A stretch of DNA of 53,215 nt from CAZOAR01 sp964577985 (GTDB lineage: Bacteria > Gemmatimonadota > CAZMKB01 > CAZNLH01). Of the stretch, positions 1 through 8,309 are shown in pieces. A program made the position numbers and the translations under genes. Position 1 is the first letter of the stretch. Every line of letters begins with the position of its first letter. The DNA lies in NCBI GenBank assembly GCA_964577985.1, contig CAZOAR010000020.1:1-53215 (forward strand), in the 5' to 3' direction. Below the pieces are notes generated by a model that worked only from the letters and a program-made list of their open reading frames with translations, ran no database searches and had not been told where the DNA came from.

Positions 1-13
1 ACCGCAGTGCAAC

Positions 14-42
14 TTGACAAAGCTCTGGATTCTTGCTAATCT
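14..42 (+). promoter_or_regulatory. sigma70-type promoter for the 117-2890 gene pair
   Basis: TTGACA lies at 14-19. After 17 bases comes TAATCT at 37-42, preceded by an extended TGC. The -10 is weak, but the -35 is perfect and the spacing ideal. A start near 49 would give a leader of about 68 bases before the TTG at 117. Confidence 0.5.
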
Positions 43-116
43 AATTATCTAGCTTTTATCCATTCCCAGACATTTGATGGACTGCCGTTCACAAACTTCA
101 GCAGGAGGTTGTTGTT

Positions 117-665
117 TTGAAGAGGTTACTTCCGTTCGTGGGTTTTCTGGTGTTCGCGCTCACCTGCCAGGCGCCCGCCCAAGGCGCAGAGGTTGGCGCG
201 TCGCAAAATTTTCCCACCGATTCATTCTGTTCCGGCGCTCTTCAGCCTCCGATAGAGATCGGGCTGGAAATAGCCCAGATTCCCGACGCAAGCTCTGAAA
301 GCGGTACGGCTGAACTCACCCTCAGCCTTACTCCCATGACTGAATCGACCCGTATCTCCTGGGAGATCAAAGCGCCTTCAGCACTCTCTTCTCTCTCGGG
401 CAACCTGCAAGGCGTCGAATCAGTCGCCATGGGGGATAAGGTCGAGAAGACTTTTCTCCTTTCCGTCCCCGATGGAAAACGCTATCAACTATACGCCAGG
501 GCGATTGTCGAGACCAAAGCGGGGGAGATCTTCACTCGCGCGGTAAGTCGATACATCGATCTCGGCACCCCGGATGTGGAGCATCCCTCATTCGTCAGAA
601 CCGATCCTGTGAGGGGTAACATTACCAGCTACAGGGGCGTCCAGCTCGAAGGAGGTGCGAGATGA
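117..665 (+). CDS. Secreted protein of unknown function
   Basis: I do not recognise a family. The gene starts at TTG with GGAGG at 104-108, eight bases upstream. Residues 1-24 form a clear Sec signal peptide (basic start, hydrophobic core, A-Q-G-A cleavage region), so the mature protein of about 158 residues is exported. The mature part is rich in alternating hydrophobic and polar stretches, as in a beta-sandwich, and has no transmembrane segment. The stop overlaps the start of the next gene as ATGA, so the two are almost certainly co-transcribed and translationally coupled. An accessory or partner role for the downstream metallopeptidase is an inference from this coupling only. Confidence 0.75.
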   Translation: MKRLLPFVGFLVFALTCQAPAQGAEVGASQNFPTDSFCSGALQPPIEIGLEIAQIPDASSESGTAELTLSLTPMTESTRISWEIKAPSALSSLSGNLQGVESVAMGDKVEKTFLLSVPDGKRYQLYARAIVETKAGEIFTRAVSRYIDLGTPDVEHPSFVRTDPVRGNITSYRGVQLEGGAR

Positions 666-2890
666 TTCAGACAGCTTTCAAAGCCACCTTCGCCATGGCC
701 ATCTTTGCCCTTCTTCTGAACCCCGTGCCCGATCTGCGAGGAGATTTTACCGCATCGGGTACATTTCAATACCAGGACCGGGAACTCAATCGTCAGGGTT
801 TCACCGGAGATGAGCCATACCTTCCGATTCGTCTCGCCGACGTGGAAGTCCTCGACAATGTCTCCAGCGCAATACTGGCCACAGGGACGACCGACACCGA
901 CGGGGCTTTCTCAATCGCCGTCACAGACAATGTGACCAGAGATGTGGTAGTCCGTGTCCTGACGGACACTCAATATGTCAACTCGAGCAACCGGATAACC
1001 CAGGAGTGGTCTGGTGGCTGGTCTGGTCAGCCCTACGCACTGGAGAGCGCGGTTTTCTCGAGCCACAACCCGAACACGGACATCGATATCGGTACGGTCA
1101 TGGCACCGGAAAACGGACCGGGAAAACCATTCAACATCTTCGACGTCCAGCTCAACGAGATGGTCTGGCTGCAAACGCTTCTCGGGGGCAATCCAAACGG
1201 ATACGACCTGTTCCGGGCGAGATGGAAAGAGGGAGCCAATAACGGGCAGGCTTATTACGACGGCTTCGGCATAAGCATCGGCGGAGAACTCCCCTACGAT
1301 GACACAGTCATCGGTCATGAGGGCGGGCATTTCATCAACCACCACTGGTCCAACGACGACAACCCCGGGGGGACTCATTATCTTGGAGACAACAACCAGG
1401 ATCCGAGGCTCTCGTATGGCGAAGGAGTTGCTACCTGGTATGCGAGTTCATCGAGAGAATACCTCGGTGTGAACCCCGCGCCCCACCTGTACATAAACAC
1501 GACCGGGGGAGAAGGACAGGGAAACCTGTCATTCTCATACGATCTCGAGGGCCCCAGCGTTGCATCGTACGGGCCGGCCAGCGAGCTCACCGTGCAGGCG
1601 GTTATCTGGGACATCACCGACGGCACGGACACTCAGGACGACAGCCCAGGTACGGATGATGACCCGCTCAATCTCCCATATGCGGACGTCTTCGAGGTGT
1701 TCACCGATTACCTGACGCTCTCCCTGGCAGCCCCCAGGACCATCGAGGATTTCTGGGATGGCTGGTTCTATCCTTCCATCGATAACGGTCACGAGAGCGA
1801 CATGATCACGACCTTCCTCGACTTTCAGATCGAGTATTATGAAGACACCCTGGAGCCCGACAACGACATGGGCCAGGCGACCACGATGAACTTCCTGGAT
1901 GACCCTGTTCACCACACGGGTTACGGGGAGGATGATGAAGACTGGCACAAGCTGGATATCGTCGAAAACGCGTCATTCCGCGTGAGGACAACCAATCGTA
2001 TACCTGCCTCTTATCCAGTGGTTACCGTTTTCGATAGCGATGGGGTGACAGAGATCGGAAACAACAGCAGTGACATCAACCAGGCCGTCTCGTTTGACGG
2101 CGCCGGCCCGGGGCCTTACTACGCGAGGATCCTGCAGGACAGCGGGTTCGGCATTTACACCGATTACGGCCACTTCGACTTCGAGTTCGACGTCACATCG
2201 GCACCGCCGGAATCAGCGGAGATTCATGTGGCGCCGACGTTTCTGATGCAGAGCCTTCCGGTCGGAGCCACCGGAACGGACACAACTATTATCTACAACA
2301 CCGGTGGCGGCCCTTTGACGTACGCAATCAGCGATAAGGATCGTTTCAGCGGTGACCCCGCCGACCTTCCATGGCTGACGGAGGATCCTTCCACGGGGGA
2401 CGTAGGCGTCGGTGACAGTGCTATAATTACCGTGACGTTCAACACCACGGGTCTGACGCCAGACTCTTCGTACGACGCCCTGATCATCGTGGAGAGCAAC
2501 GACATCGTCAACCCTGCAGAGGAGATCATAGTGAGGTTGACGACAGGGGAGGCGGGAATAGGTAATAGTGGCGGGAGTTCTTCGTCAGGCTCGCTGCCGA
2601 AGGCCTTCTCCATGGCGCAGAACTATCCGAACCCGTTCAATCCTTCTACCTCGATAGCGTACGACGTGCCCGAGGGTCAGGAGGCCGGAGTGGATGTCTC
2701 GCTCGAGGTGTTCAACATAAGGGGCCAGAAAATCGCGACACTCGTCAGCGGAGCAAGGACTCCTGGATCATACGTCGTCCAGTGGGACGGGAAGGATGAC
2801 GCCGGCAGGACTACTGGTTCCGGGATCTACATCTACCGGATAAAGGCCGGGGACTTCACCTCTACCAGGAAGATGGTGATCCTGAAGTAG
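662..2890 (+). CDS. Secreted multidomain HExxH metallopeptidase-like protein with FlgD-like C-terminal tail
   Basis: This 742-residue exported protein has a signal peptide (about 1-27). Next comes a carboxypeptidase-regulatory-like beta domain (about 30-110). The central region holds H219-E220-G-G-H223 and a downstream G-E254-G, the arrangement expected for a zinc gluzincin-type peptidase. A PPC-like domain follows (about 395-520, opening with LEPDND), then an Ig/HYDIN-like domain (about 525-635). The last 100 residues are a FlgD-like Ig tail with NYPNPFNPST and a closing RKMVILK. Tails of this kind act as secretion or sorting signals in FCB-group bacteria. Proteolytic activity is inferred from the zinc motif; the overall family is not recognised. 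The RBS GGAGG lies just upstream, inside the preceding gene. Confidence 0.75.
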   Translation: MIQTAFKATFAMAIFALLLNPVPDLRGDFTASGTFQYQDRELNRQGFTGDEPYLPIRLADVEVLDNVSSAILATGTTDTDGAFSIAVTDNVTRDVVVRVLTDTQYVNSSNRITQEWSGGWSGQPYALESAVFSSHNPNTDIDIGTVMAPENGPGKPFNIFDVQLNEMVWLQTLLGGNPNGYDLFRARWKEGANNGQAYYDGFGISIGGELPYDDTVIGHEGGHFINHHWSNDDNPGGTHYLGDNNQDPRLSYGEGVATWYASSSREYLGVNPAPHLYINTTGGEGQGNLSFSYDLEGPSVASYGPASELTVQAVIWDITDGTDTQDDSPGTDDDPLNLPYADVFEVFTDYLTLSLAAPRTIEDFWDGWFYPSIDNGHESDMITTFLDFQIEYYEDTLEPDNDMGQATTMNFLDDPVHHTGYGEDDEDWHKLDIVENASFRVRTTNRIPASYPVVTVFDSDGVTEIGNNSSDINQAVSFDGAGPGPYYARILQDSGFGIYTDYGHFDFEFDVTSAPPESAEIHVAPTFLMQSLPVGATGTDTTIIYNTGGGPLTYAISDKDRFSGDPADLPWLTEDPSTGDVGVGDSAIITVTFNTTGLTPDSSYDALIIVESNDIVNPAEEIIVRLTTGEAGIGNSGGSSSSGSLPKAFSMAQNYPNPFNPSTSIAYDVPEGQEAGVDVSLEVFNIRGQKIATLVSGARTPGSYVVQWDGKDDAGRTTGSGIYIYRIKAGDFTSTRKMVILK

Positions 2891-2919
2891 GCCGAGGTGA
2901 AAACTCGGGTCATTACGCA

Positions 2920-2957
2920 ACAGAGGGGGCAGGCTGGAGCCTGTCCCCTCTGTGTTT
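2920..2957 (+). terminator. Terminator hairpin after the metallopeptidase gene
   Basis: A 15-bp stem pairs 2920-2934 with 2939-2953 (one G-U pair) across a TGGA loop and is followed by GTTTG. The T-run is short, but the GC-rich stem is strong and lies 30 bases after the stop codon. Nothing else was recognised from here to 3128. Confidence 0.65.
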
Positions 2958-3128
2958 GAACGCTGGTATCATGACTTGTGCGGCGTTCGACGGGGTCAGG
3001 ATACACGTACCCGTTACCTGAAGGATATGGACAATACGAGCCTGAAGGAAGGACCCTGGCAGACCCTCCTGTCAACCACCCATGGACGCCGGAATTGATC
3101 CGGGGACAGCGATTGCTCCAGTCTTTGC

Positions 3129-5345
3129 CTACCGCCGGAATCGATGGACCAGCGGGGAGTTCTCGATCTTCCATGAACCCTTCGCCACGTTAGTCCCTCC
3201 CTCGAAGACCAGATACCCGTATTTTCCATAGTGGACGAGTTTCCTTCCCGCATCACGTATGCTCTCCTCATCATACCCAAAAAAAACGGCCACACCTCTT
3301 CCCGGGTCCGTGTTACTCCTGAAGACCGCCATGAAGCTGTGCCCCTCCTTTGGAAATGTCTTGCCGGCAATCTCGACCGAATCGGCCCTGATGCTGATCC
3401 TCTCATAGGGAGAGAAATGTCCGCTGTCTCCGGGGCCTGCGAGTTCCCCCCAGAGGCTGTTCTCGGATGGATCTCCAAGGATGAATATGGCGCCCCTGCT
3501 GATATCGGACCTGTCCGCCTCGCCCGCATCCACCTCCTCCGCCTCTCCCGTACGATTCAACTGCCCCGCCAGATCTGAATATGCTGTTGACAGCGATATG
3601 TCGGCCTTGTCAGGGAGTACGACAGCCTCTTTCTCGTCGCCCAGCACCATGCTGAGAGAGGGTGGTATTTCGAGTGGATCCATCCTCCTGAAGAGTTGAA
3701 AATCGGGATCGACCGAGACGGTGACCGGAGAGCCGGACGTCGACATGGAATATGCCTTCTTCATCGTGTCGAGTTCGACGGTATGATCTTCTCTTCCCAC
3801 ACTTGTTTCGAGCACCACAGGCACCTCGAGCCGGTAGGGTGAGCCGGTTCCTTCTTGAGAGATCACGAACTCCACCTTCGGGTTGATGCAACTCCCCGTC
3901 AGACGGACGTCTTCAAGGCTGAGAAGGGGCGCACCCACACCCTTTATCCACTGTTTGAAGTACCAGTCGAGATCAACACCCCCCGCCTTCTCGAAGGCGG
4001 CCTGAAGGTCCGCGAAACTGGCGTACTTGTAAATCTGTTCCCTGTAGAAGGTCCGCAGCGCCTCGTGGAATGCCTCATCGCCGATCATCCTGCGCAGACC
4101 ATGATAGATCATGGCGCCTTTTCCATACCCGACCGTCCTCGTGGCCGGGGTCGTCCGGGACGTAAACTCCGCGAGCGAGAAATCGTTGTTGCTGTTTACG
4201 TAATTCGAATACGCCTTGTCAATCTCCATCCTGTATTCCCTGGCCGCGTCTTCTCCTCGCTGCTCCTTGTAATAGTAGTCTGCCATATAGGTCGTGAGGC
4301 TCTCACACCAGTTCCCCGATGTCGAATCCACGAAGACCGAGTTGCCCCACCAGTTGTGCAGCACCTCGTGTCCCAGAGAGCTGTAGATGATAAAAGGAAG
4401 GCGGATCACGGAACTTCCCAGCAGCGTAAAGGATGGCATCCCGTAGCCGGTCTCGAAAAAGTTCTCGACCACGGCAAACTTCGCGTATGGATACGGGCCG
4501 ATCATCTCAGAATACATCTTTAGGTAGCGCGCGGTAGCGGTGAGATAGCTGTCCCTCAGGTCGCTGCTCTCGGGGAAGAAATAGGCGTAGATTGTGGTGC
4601 CGTCGGCGTCCCTCTCCTCCACATCGTAGTGACCCGCAATCAGATAGATAACATCCGTGAGATTCGGCGCTTCCCATTTGACCGTCCTGTGGCCGTCCGA
4701 TACCTCATCAACAACGCGCCTGCCCTGGCTGACCACCTCGAAATCGTCCGGAATCACCACTTCGAGAGAAAATGTGGAAAGACTCCCGAGCCTCACCGGG
4801 TACCAGTAGCTGTCGCCGTCGAGATAGACGCCCTTCTGCGCTATCAGCCCCGTCGTCTGGTTCGCGATGAACTGTCGCGAGAAGGAAGGCATCTTCAACG
4901 AGTCATTGATCACACCGCTGTAGCTGACGCTAACCTCCACTCCTTTTCCGTCTTCTTGAAAGCCGCTCAGGTCAACTTCCCACTCCGCGACTCTTCTCGC
5001 TTCGCCTTCACTTTCCCCTCTGGCGGACGCCTCATTATTCTCGCCCGGGCTGAGCCTCTTGAAGGGGGCCTTCTCCCCACCAACCATGACGGCATTTATG
5101 TCCTGCGTGGCGGCGAGGTTGAATTTCCAGGTTGAAGCACCCTGGATCAACCTCTCGAGGCTGACCCGATCAACCGCCTCCAGGCTGTGTCGATCCGGAT
5201 TAATGCGAACCACTATCTTGTGGGTTGCCGCCTTGTATCCCGCGGGGCCCTCACCCGAATCTGCCATGAGTCCGCAGGGAATGAGCAGAAACAGGATGAA
5301 AAGCCCCGGGAGGCTCGATAAGAAATAACGGTCGACAAGTTTCAT
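3129..5345 (-). CDS. Exported M1-family aminopeptidase-like metallopeptidase
   Basis: The 738-residue product begins with a signal peptide (about 1-28). It has the M1 layout: an N-terminal beta domain, a FETGYGMPS stretch at the place of the GAMEN exopeptidase motif, then the zinc site H326-E327-V-L-H330-NWWGN and E348 in NWCESL. A later RTVGYGKGA segment supplies the expected catalytic tyrosine region. The H330-to-E348 spacing is one residue shorter than in classical aminopeptidase N. The C-terminal 230 residues are less conserved. It probably trims peptides in the periplasm or outside the cell. The start is ATG with GGAAGGAG six bases upstream, so it is secure. The gene is convergent with the metallopeptidase gene at 662-2890 and monocistronic. 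Confidence 0.85.
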   Translation of the reverse strand: MKLVDRYFLSSLPGLFILFLLIPCGLMADSGEGPAGYKAATHKIVVRINPDRHSLEAVDRVSLERLIQGASTWKFNLAATQDINAVMVGGEKAPFKRLSPGENNEASARGESEGEARRVAEWEVDLSGFQEDGKGVEVSVSYSGVINDSLKMPSFSRQFIANQTTGLIAQKGVYLDGDSYWYPVRLGSLSTFSLEVVIPDDFEVVSQGRRVVDEVSDGHRTVKWEAPNLTDVIYLIAGHYDVEERDADGTTIYAYFFPESSDLRDSYLTATARYLKMYSEMIGPYPYAKFAVVENFFETGYGMPSFTLLGSSVIRLPFIIYSSLGHEVLHNWWGNSVFVDSTSGNWCESLTTYMADYYYKEQRGEDAAREYRMEIDKAYSNYVNSNNDFSLAEFTSRTTPATRTVGYGKGAMIYHGLRRMIGDEAFHEALRTFYREQIYKYASFADLQAAFEKAGGVDLDWYFKQWIKGVGAPLLSLEDVRLTGSCINPKVEFVISQEGTGSPYRLEVPVVLETSVGREDHTVELDTMKKAYSMSTSGSPVTVSVDPDFQLFRRMDPLEIPPSLSMVLGDEKEAVVLPDKADISLSTAYSDLAGQLNRTGEAEEVDAGEADRSDISRGAIFILGDPSENSLWGELAGPGDSGHFSPYERISIRADSVEIAGKTFPKEGHSFMAVFRSNTDPGRGVAVFFGYDEESIRDAGRKLVHYGKYGYLVFEGGTNVAKGSWKIENSPLVHRFRR

Positions 5346-5378
5346 TGCATCTCCTTCCGTTCGTTAAGAGGAACATCT

Positions 5379-5407
5379 ATATTATCAAGAGGAGGGGATA
5401 ATGTCAA
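5379..5407 (-). promoter_or_regulatory. Promoter for the M1 peptidase gene
   Basis: On the minus strand TTGACA (5407-5402) is followed after 17 bases by TAATAT (5384-5379). Transcription would start near 5372, leaving a leader of about 27 bases. It is divergent from the ogt promoter at 5434-5461. Confidence 0.6.
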
Positions 5408-5433
5408 ATGCACGAGAGAACACCATTTTTTCA

Positions 5434-5461
5434 TTGACCTTTCCCCACCTCTATTTATATT
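5434..5461 (+). promoter_or_regulatory. Promoter for the alkyltransferase gene
   Basis: TTGACC (5434-5439), 16 bases, then TATATT (5456-5461). The predicted start near 5468 gives a leader of about 25 bases before the ATG at 5493. Confidence 0.6.
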
Positions 5462-5492
5462 AATACAGGCGTCACCGGCGGAAAGGGGCGAA

Positions 5493-6113
5493 ATGCAACA
5501 GCATGATATGACAGCCGAGACCACGGCAACATATTCACCGGTAGGAAGCGCCTCAATGCCGATCTTCTCTTTTTCTTCAGTATCTCACAGCATAACCGGT
5601 CCTCTCACAATCGGCTACGGGTCCAGGGGCCTTATGGCAGTGTCGTTCGGGCAGGCGAGTCATTTCTCGGGTCGGTGGCTCGACCGATTCGCCGATCGTA
5701 TGGTAGAAGTCTCGTCGGAAGAGCCGGAGGGTACGATCTACTGGGACCAGCTGCTGGAATACCTCGAGGGGCACCGGAGATCCTTCTCCTTCAAGATCGA
5801 CGACTCTCTCATTACAACACCTTTCCAGAGGAGCGTCCTCGGAGAGACAGCGGCAATCCCGTTCGGAGACGTCAGGACCTACAAGGAGATCGCCGTGGCC
5901 CTGGACATGCCGGGAGCAGCCAGGGCGGTCGGGAACGCCCTCGGGCGTAATCCTCTTGCCATAGTCATCCCCTGCCATCGGGTAGTGGGCTCGGGCAACC
6001 GGCTGGGAGGTTTCCTTCGAGGCTCCAGGGGAGGCCGGGAGATCAAGAGGCGACTGTTGTGCCACGAAGGGCACGCCGAGACTTATGCGGCTCAGTGTCA
6101 GGAGGTGATATAG
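5493..6113 (+). CDS. ogt: Methylated-DNA--[protein]-cysteine S-methyltransferase
   Basis: This is the suicide repair protein that removes the methyl group from O6-methylguanine in DNA onto its own cysteine. The C-terminal domain has the family signature I-P-C161-H-R-V preceded by GNALGRNP, and the DNA-binding part FGDVRTYKEIA / ARAVGNAL. The N-terminal ribonuclease-like domain (about 20-105) is present but diverged, giving 206 residues, slightly longer than typical Ogt. No AraC-type domain is fused, so it is Ogt-like rather than Ada. The ATG at 5493 follows a modest AAAGGGG; in-frame ATGs at 5508 and 5556 are possible alternatives. It has its own promoter and appears monocistronic. Confidence 0.93.
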   Translation: MQQHDMTAETTATYSPVGSASMPIFSFSSVSHSITGPLTIGYGSRGLMAVSFGQASHFSGRWLDRFADRMVEVSSEEPEGTIYWDQLLEYLEGHRRSFSFKIDDSLITTPFQRSVLGETAAIPFGDVRTYKEIAVALDMPGAARAVGNALGRNPLAIVIPCHRVVGSGNRLGGFLRGSRGGREIKRRLLCHEGHAETYAAQCQEVI

Positions 6114-6141
6114 AGACGCGCAAAAGAGTTGTCTTTTCCCG

Positions 6142-6170
6142 TTGACTTTCCAAACATATCGGGGTATTGT
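6142..6170 (+). promoter_or_regulatory. Promoter for the histone-like gene
   Basis: TTGACT (6142-6147), 17 bases, then TATTGT (6165-6170). The predicted start near 6177 gives a leader of about 40 bases before the ATG at 6219, so this gene can be expressed apart from ogt. Confidence 0.55.
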
Positions 6171-6218
6171 TGTTTGGCAACCGGAAACCATCAACCATCT
6201 GCCGAGAGGAGAAGAAAG

Positions 6219-6407
6219 ATGTTTGAACAGCCTAAGCCAGAGGGATTAATCATCTCCAAGTCCCGGACGAAATCCGCCGCCAGGAGCTGCAACGTCTCCG
6301 GAAGTTTCTATGAAGTACTCGACAAAAAGGTCCGCAGTCTTATCTCGGAGGCCGAAAAGCGCGCGGTGGCCAATGGCCGTAAGACTATAAAACCCCAGGA
6401 TCTATAG
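6219..6407 (+). CDS. Putative bacterial histone (single histone-fold protein)
   Basis: A 62-residue basic protein. The ATG at 6219 has GAGAGGAGAA just upstream; the open frame extends further 5' but without signal or structure there. Residues 12-27 (SKSRTKSAARSC) suit a first short helix, NVSGSF a loop, and 30-52 (YEVLDKKVRSLISEAEKRAV) a long amphipathic central helix. NGRKTIKPQDL at the end matches the R-x-T...D-(L/I) loop-2/helix-3 ending of histone folds, as in the short bacterial histones known from Bdellovibrio. Such proteins dimerise and coat or bend DNA. The assignment rests on this motif pattern by eye and not on a search. It is monocistronic, lies next to a DNA-repair gene and ends in a shared terminator. 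Confidence 0.65.
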   Translation: MFEQPKPEGLIISKSRTKSAARSCNVSGSFYEVLDKKVRSLISEAEKRAVANGRKTIKPQDL

Positions 6408-6432
6408 CCTGTTCCTGGCGTGATAGTCGCAC

Positions 6433-6462
6433 GAAGGAGTCCGTAGAAATGCGGACTCCTTC
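6433..6462. terminator. Bidirectional hairpin between the histone-like gene and etfA
   Basis: A perfect 11-bp inverted repeat (GAAGGAGTCCG at 6433-6443 and its complement at 6452-6462) encloses an 8-base loop. It sits between two convergent genes and ends two bases before the etfA stop codon. No T-run is evident on either side, so its action as an intrinsic terminator is inferred from position and symmetry. Confidence 0.6.
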
Positions 6463-6464
6463 TC

Positions 6465-7451
6465 TCATTCCCTGAGTTTTCTGACTTCTTCCGTCAACAT
6501 CGGGACAATCTCGAAGAGATCACCGACGACACCATAATCAGCCACCTTGAAAATCGGCGCGTCCTTATCCTTGTTTATCGCCACGATGTATTTCGAAGAT
6601 CTCATCCCGGCCAGGTGCTGTATGGCCCCGGATATCCCACAGGCAACGTAGAGCGTGGGGTTCACCACCTTGCCGGTCTGCCCCACCTGATCGCTGTGTG
6701 GCCGCCATCCCGCGTCCACCACAGCTCTCGATGCCCCGACAACACCCCCCAGCGCCTGCGCCAGCTCTTCGATGATGGAGAAGTTCTCGGGTGCTTTGAG
6801 CCCTCTTCCCCCGGAGACGATGATATCTGCCTCCGTAAGATCGACGGCTGCCCCACCCTCGGACCCCACTTCAACGACTCCATCCTTCAGTTCGTCGGAC
6901 AGACCGGTAATCGATACAGGCTCGACAACTGCCTCTTTACCCGGTACACCATCTCCTGTCGGGAACGCCTTGGGCCTGAGGGAAACGATCGCGGGCTTCC
7001 CTTTCAACCTGACCCTCGCAAACGCCTTTCCCGCATAAATGGGACGAGTAGCCACCAATTCTCCATCTTCGAGCTCGATGCCTGTACAATCTGATGCTGC
7101 ACCGACCCCCAGCCGTCCCGCGAGCCGGGGAGCGAGGTCCTTTCCCATCGCCGTCGCCCCTATCAGGACACAAAGCGGGCCGCTGTCTTTGACTGTTTTG
7201 CTGACACACAAGGCGTAGCCCGACGCCGTATACTTCTCGAGCGCGTCATCCGAGCAGACATAGACGCGCTCTGCGCCAGACGCAGACAATTCACCGGCGA
7301 GGCCCTCCATATCACCTGACCCGACCAGCACTCCCTCAAGCTCAACGCCAAGCCGGTCTGCCAGGCCCCGGCCTACACCTGCCACCTCCCGGGCGATGTT
7401 TTTCAGTTTGCCATCTCTCTGTTCAGCGAAGAACAGGACGTTACCAGACAT
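6465..7451 (-). CDS. etfA: Electron transfer flavoprotein, alpha subunit
   Basis: EtfA forms a heterodimer with EtfB and carries FAD. It takes electrons from acyl-CoA dehydrogenases and passes them to the respiratory chain or another acceptor. The 328-residue length is normal. The C-terminal FAD domain shows the family features SGGRGLKAPENF, GASRAVVDAGW, QVGQTGKVVNP and the closing GVVGDLFEIVPML. The ATG start has GGAGGAAG eight bases upstream. It is the last gene of the long minus-strand run, directly after etfB. The likely electron donor encoded nearby is the acyl-CoA dehydrogenase at 22371-23525. I cannot tell from this reading whether it is a confurcating type. Confidence 0.95.
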   Translation of the reverse strand: MSGNVLFFAEQRDGKLKNIAREVAGVGRGLADRLGVELEGVLVGSGDMEGLAGELSASGAERVYVCSDDALEKYTASGYALCVSKTVKDSGPLCVLIGATAMGKDLAPRLAGRLGVGAASDCTGIELEDGELVATRPIYAGKAFARVRLKGKPAIVSLRPKAFPTGDGVPGKEAVVEPVSITGLSDELKDGVVEVGSEGGAAVDLTEADIIVSGGRGLKAPENFSIIEELAQALGGVVGASRAVVDAGWRPHSDQVGQTGKVVNPTLYVACGISGAIQHLAGMRSSKYIVAINKDKDAPIFKVADYGVVGDLFEIVPMLTEEVRKLRE

Positions 7452-7508
7452 ATCTTTCTTCCTCCATTACCCAGATTGAACTTGTCGCGCCAGTTTCTTT
7501 CCACTCCT

Positions 7509-8261
7509 TCACAATACCTTCGCTTCCTCTCGCAGAAGCCTTATCAGCTCCGGCACGGCCTCCGTCCCCTCACCAACGATCTTTCCTTCCGGCCTCGACG
7601 GCGGATAAATCAATTCGACAACCTCCACTAACGGGTCCGTCTCTACCGCATCGACCTCGCTGATCGGCTTCTTCTTGGCAGCCATGATGCCCTTGAGTGA
7701 GGCGTATCGTGGTTCATTCAACCCTTTCTGCGCTGTGACGACCGCCGGAAGGCGCAACCTGATCACTTCGTGGCCCCCTTCGATCTCCCTTTTCACCTCG
7801 ATTTCCTCGCCGGTTAGATCCAGACCCACGACGACCGAGGCCGCCGGAAGATCGAGCAACTCCGCCACCAGAAGCCCCACCAGAGACTGATCGTCGTCTA
7901 CCGCCTGTTTCCCGAACAATATTAGGTCGTACTCCATCCCGCGCAGCACTTCCGCAAGGGCCGCGGCGGTGGCATTCGCGTCGAGGTCTGCTGATCCGGT
8001 CCTTACGTGCACACCCTCGTGTGCCCCCATCGCCAGCGCCGTCCTTATTGTCTCCTTGCACGACTCACCGCCGACCGAGATGACTGTCACTTTCCCCTCG
8101 CCGGCTCCTTCAACCAGCTTGAGAGCTTCCTCGAGGGCGTACTCGTCATACGGGTTCAGGATGTAGCTTATGCCTTCCGGATTAATCGATTTCCCGTCAG
8201 ATGCAATCTTGATTTTCGACTCCGTATCCGGGACCCTCTTGATACAAACAACCGCGTTCAT
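7509..8261 (-). CDS. etfB: Electron transfer flavoprotein, beta subunit
   Basis: This is the partner of EtfA and normally binds AMP (or a second FAD in bifurcating forms). The 250-residue protein begins VVCIKRVPDTE, typical of EtfB. It contains NPYDEYALEEALKL, the FGKQAVDDDQSLVG segment and LPAVVTAQKGLNEPRYASLKG with the basic recognition-loop region for acyl-CoA dehydrogenases. The start is ATG with GGGAG seven bases upstream. It lies 57 bases before etfA in the same transcription unit and 48 bases after the alcohol dehydrogenase gene. Confidence 0.95.
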   Translation of the reverse strand: MNAVVCIKRVPDTESKIKIASDGKSINPEGISYILNPYDEYALEEALKLVEGAGEGKVTVISVGGESCKETIRTALAMGAHEGVHVRTGSADLDANATAAALAEVLRGMEYDLILFGKQAVDDDQSLVGLLVAELLDLPAASVVVGLDLTGEEIEVKREIEGGHEVIRLRLPAVVTAQKGLNEPRYASLKGIMAAKKKPISEVDAVETDPLVEVVELIYPPSRPEGKIVGEGTEAVPELIRLLREEAKVL

Positions 8262-8309
8262 TTCTACTCCCTTCGTCTGCCCCCTCAGGGGCTTGCATCC
8301 GCTGTGTTA

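Noticed and set aside
3855..4523. Long plus-strand open frame (222 codons) opposite the M1 peptidase gene
   Set aside because: It lies antisense to a well-supported gene, is rich in R, P and H as mirror frames of GC-rich genes are, and has no recognisable domain or ribosome binding site.
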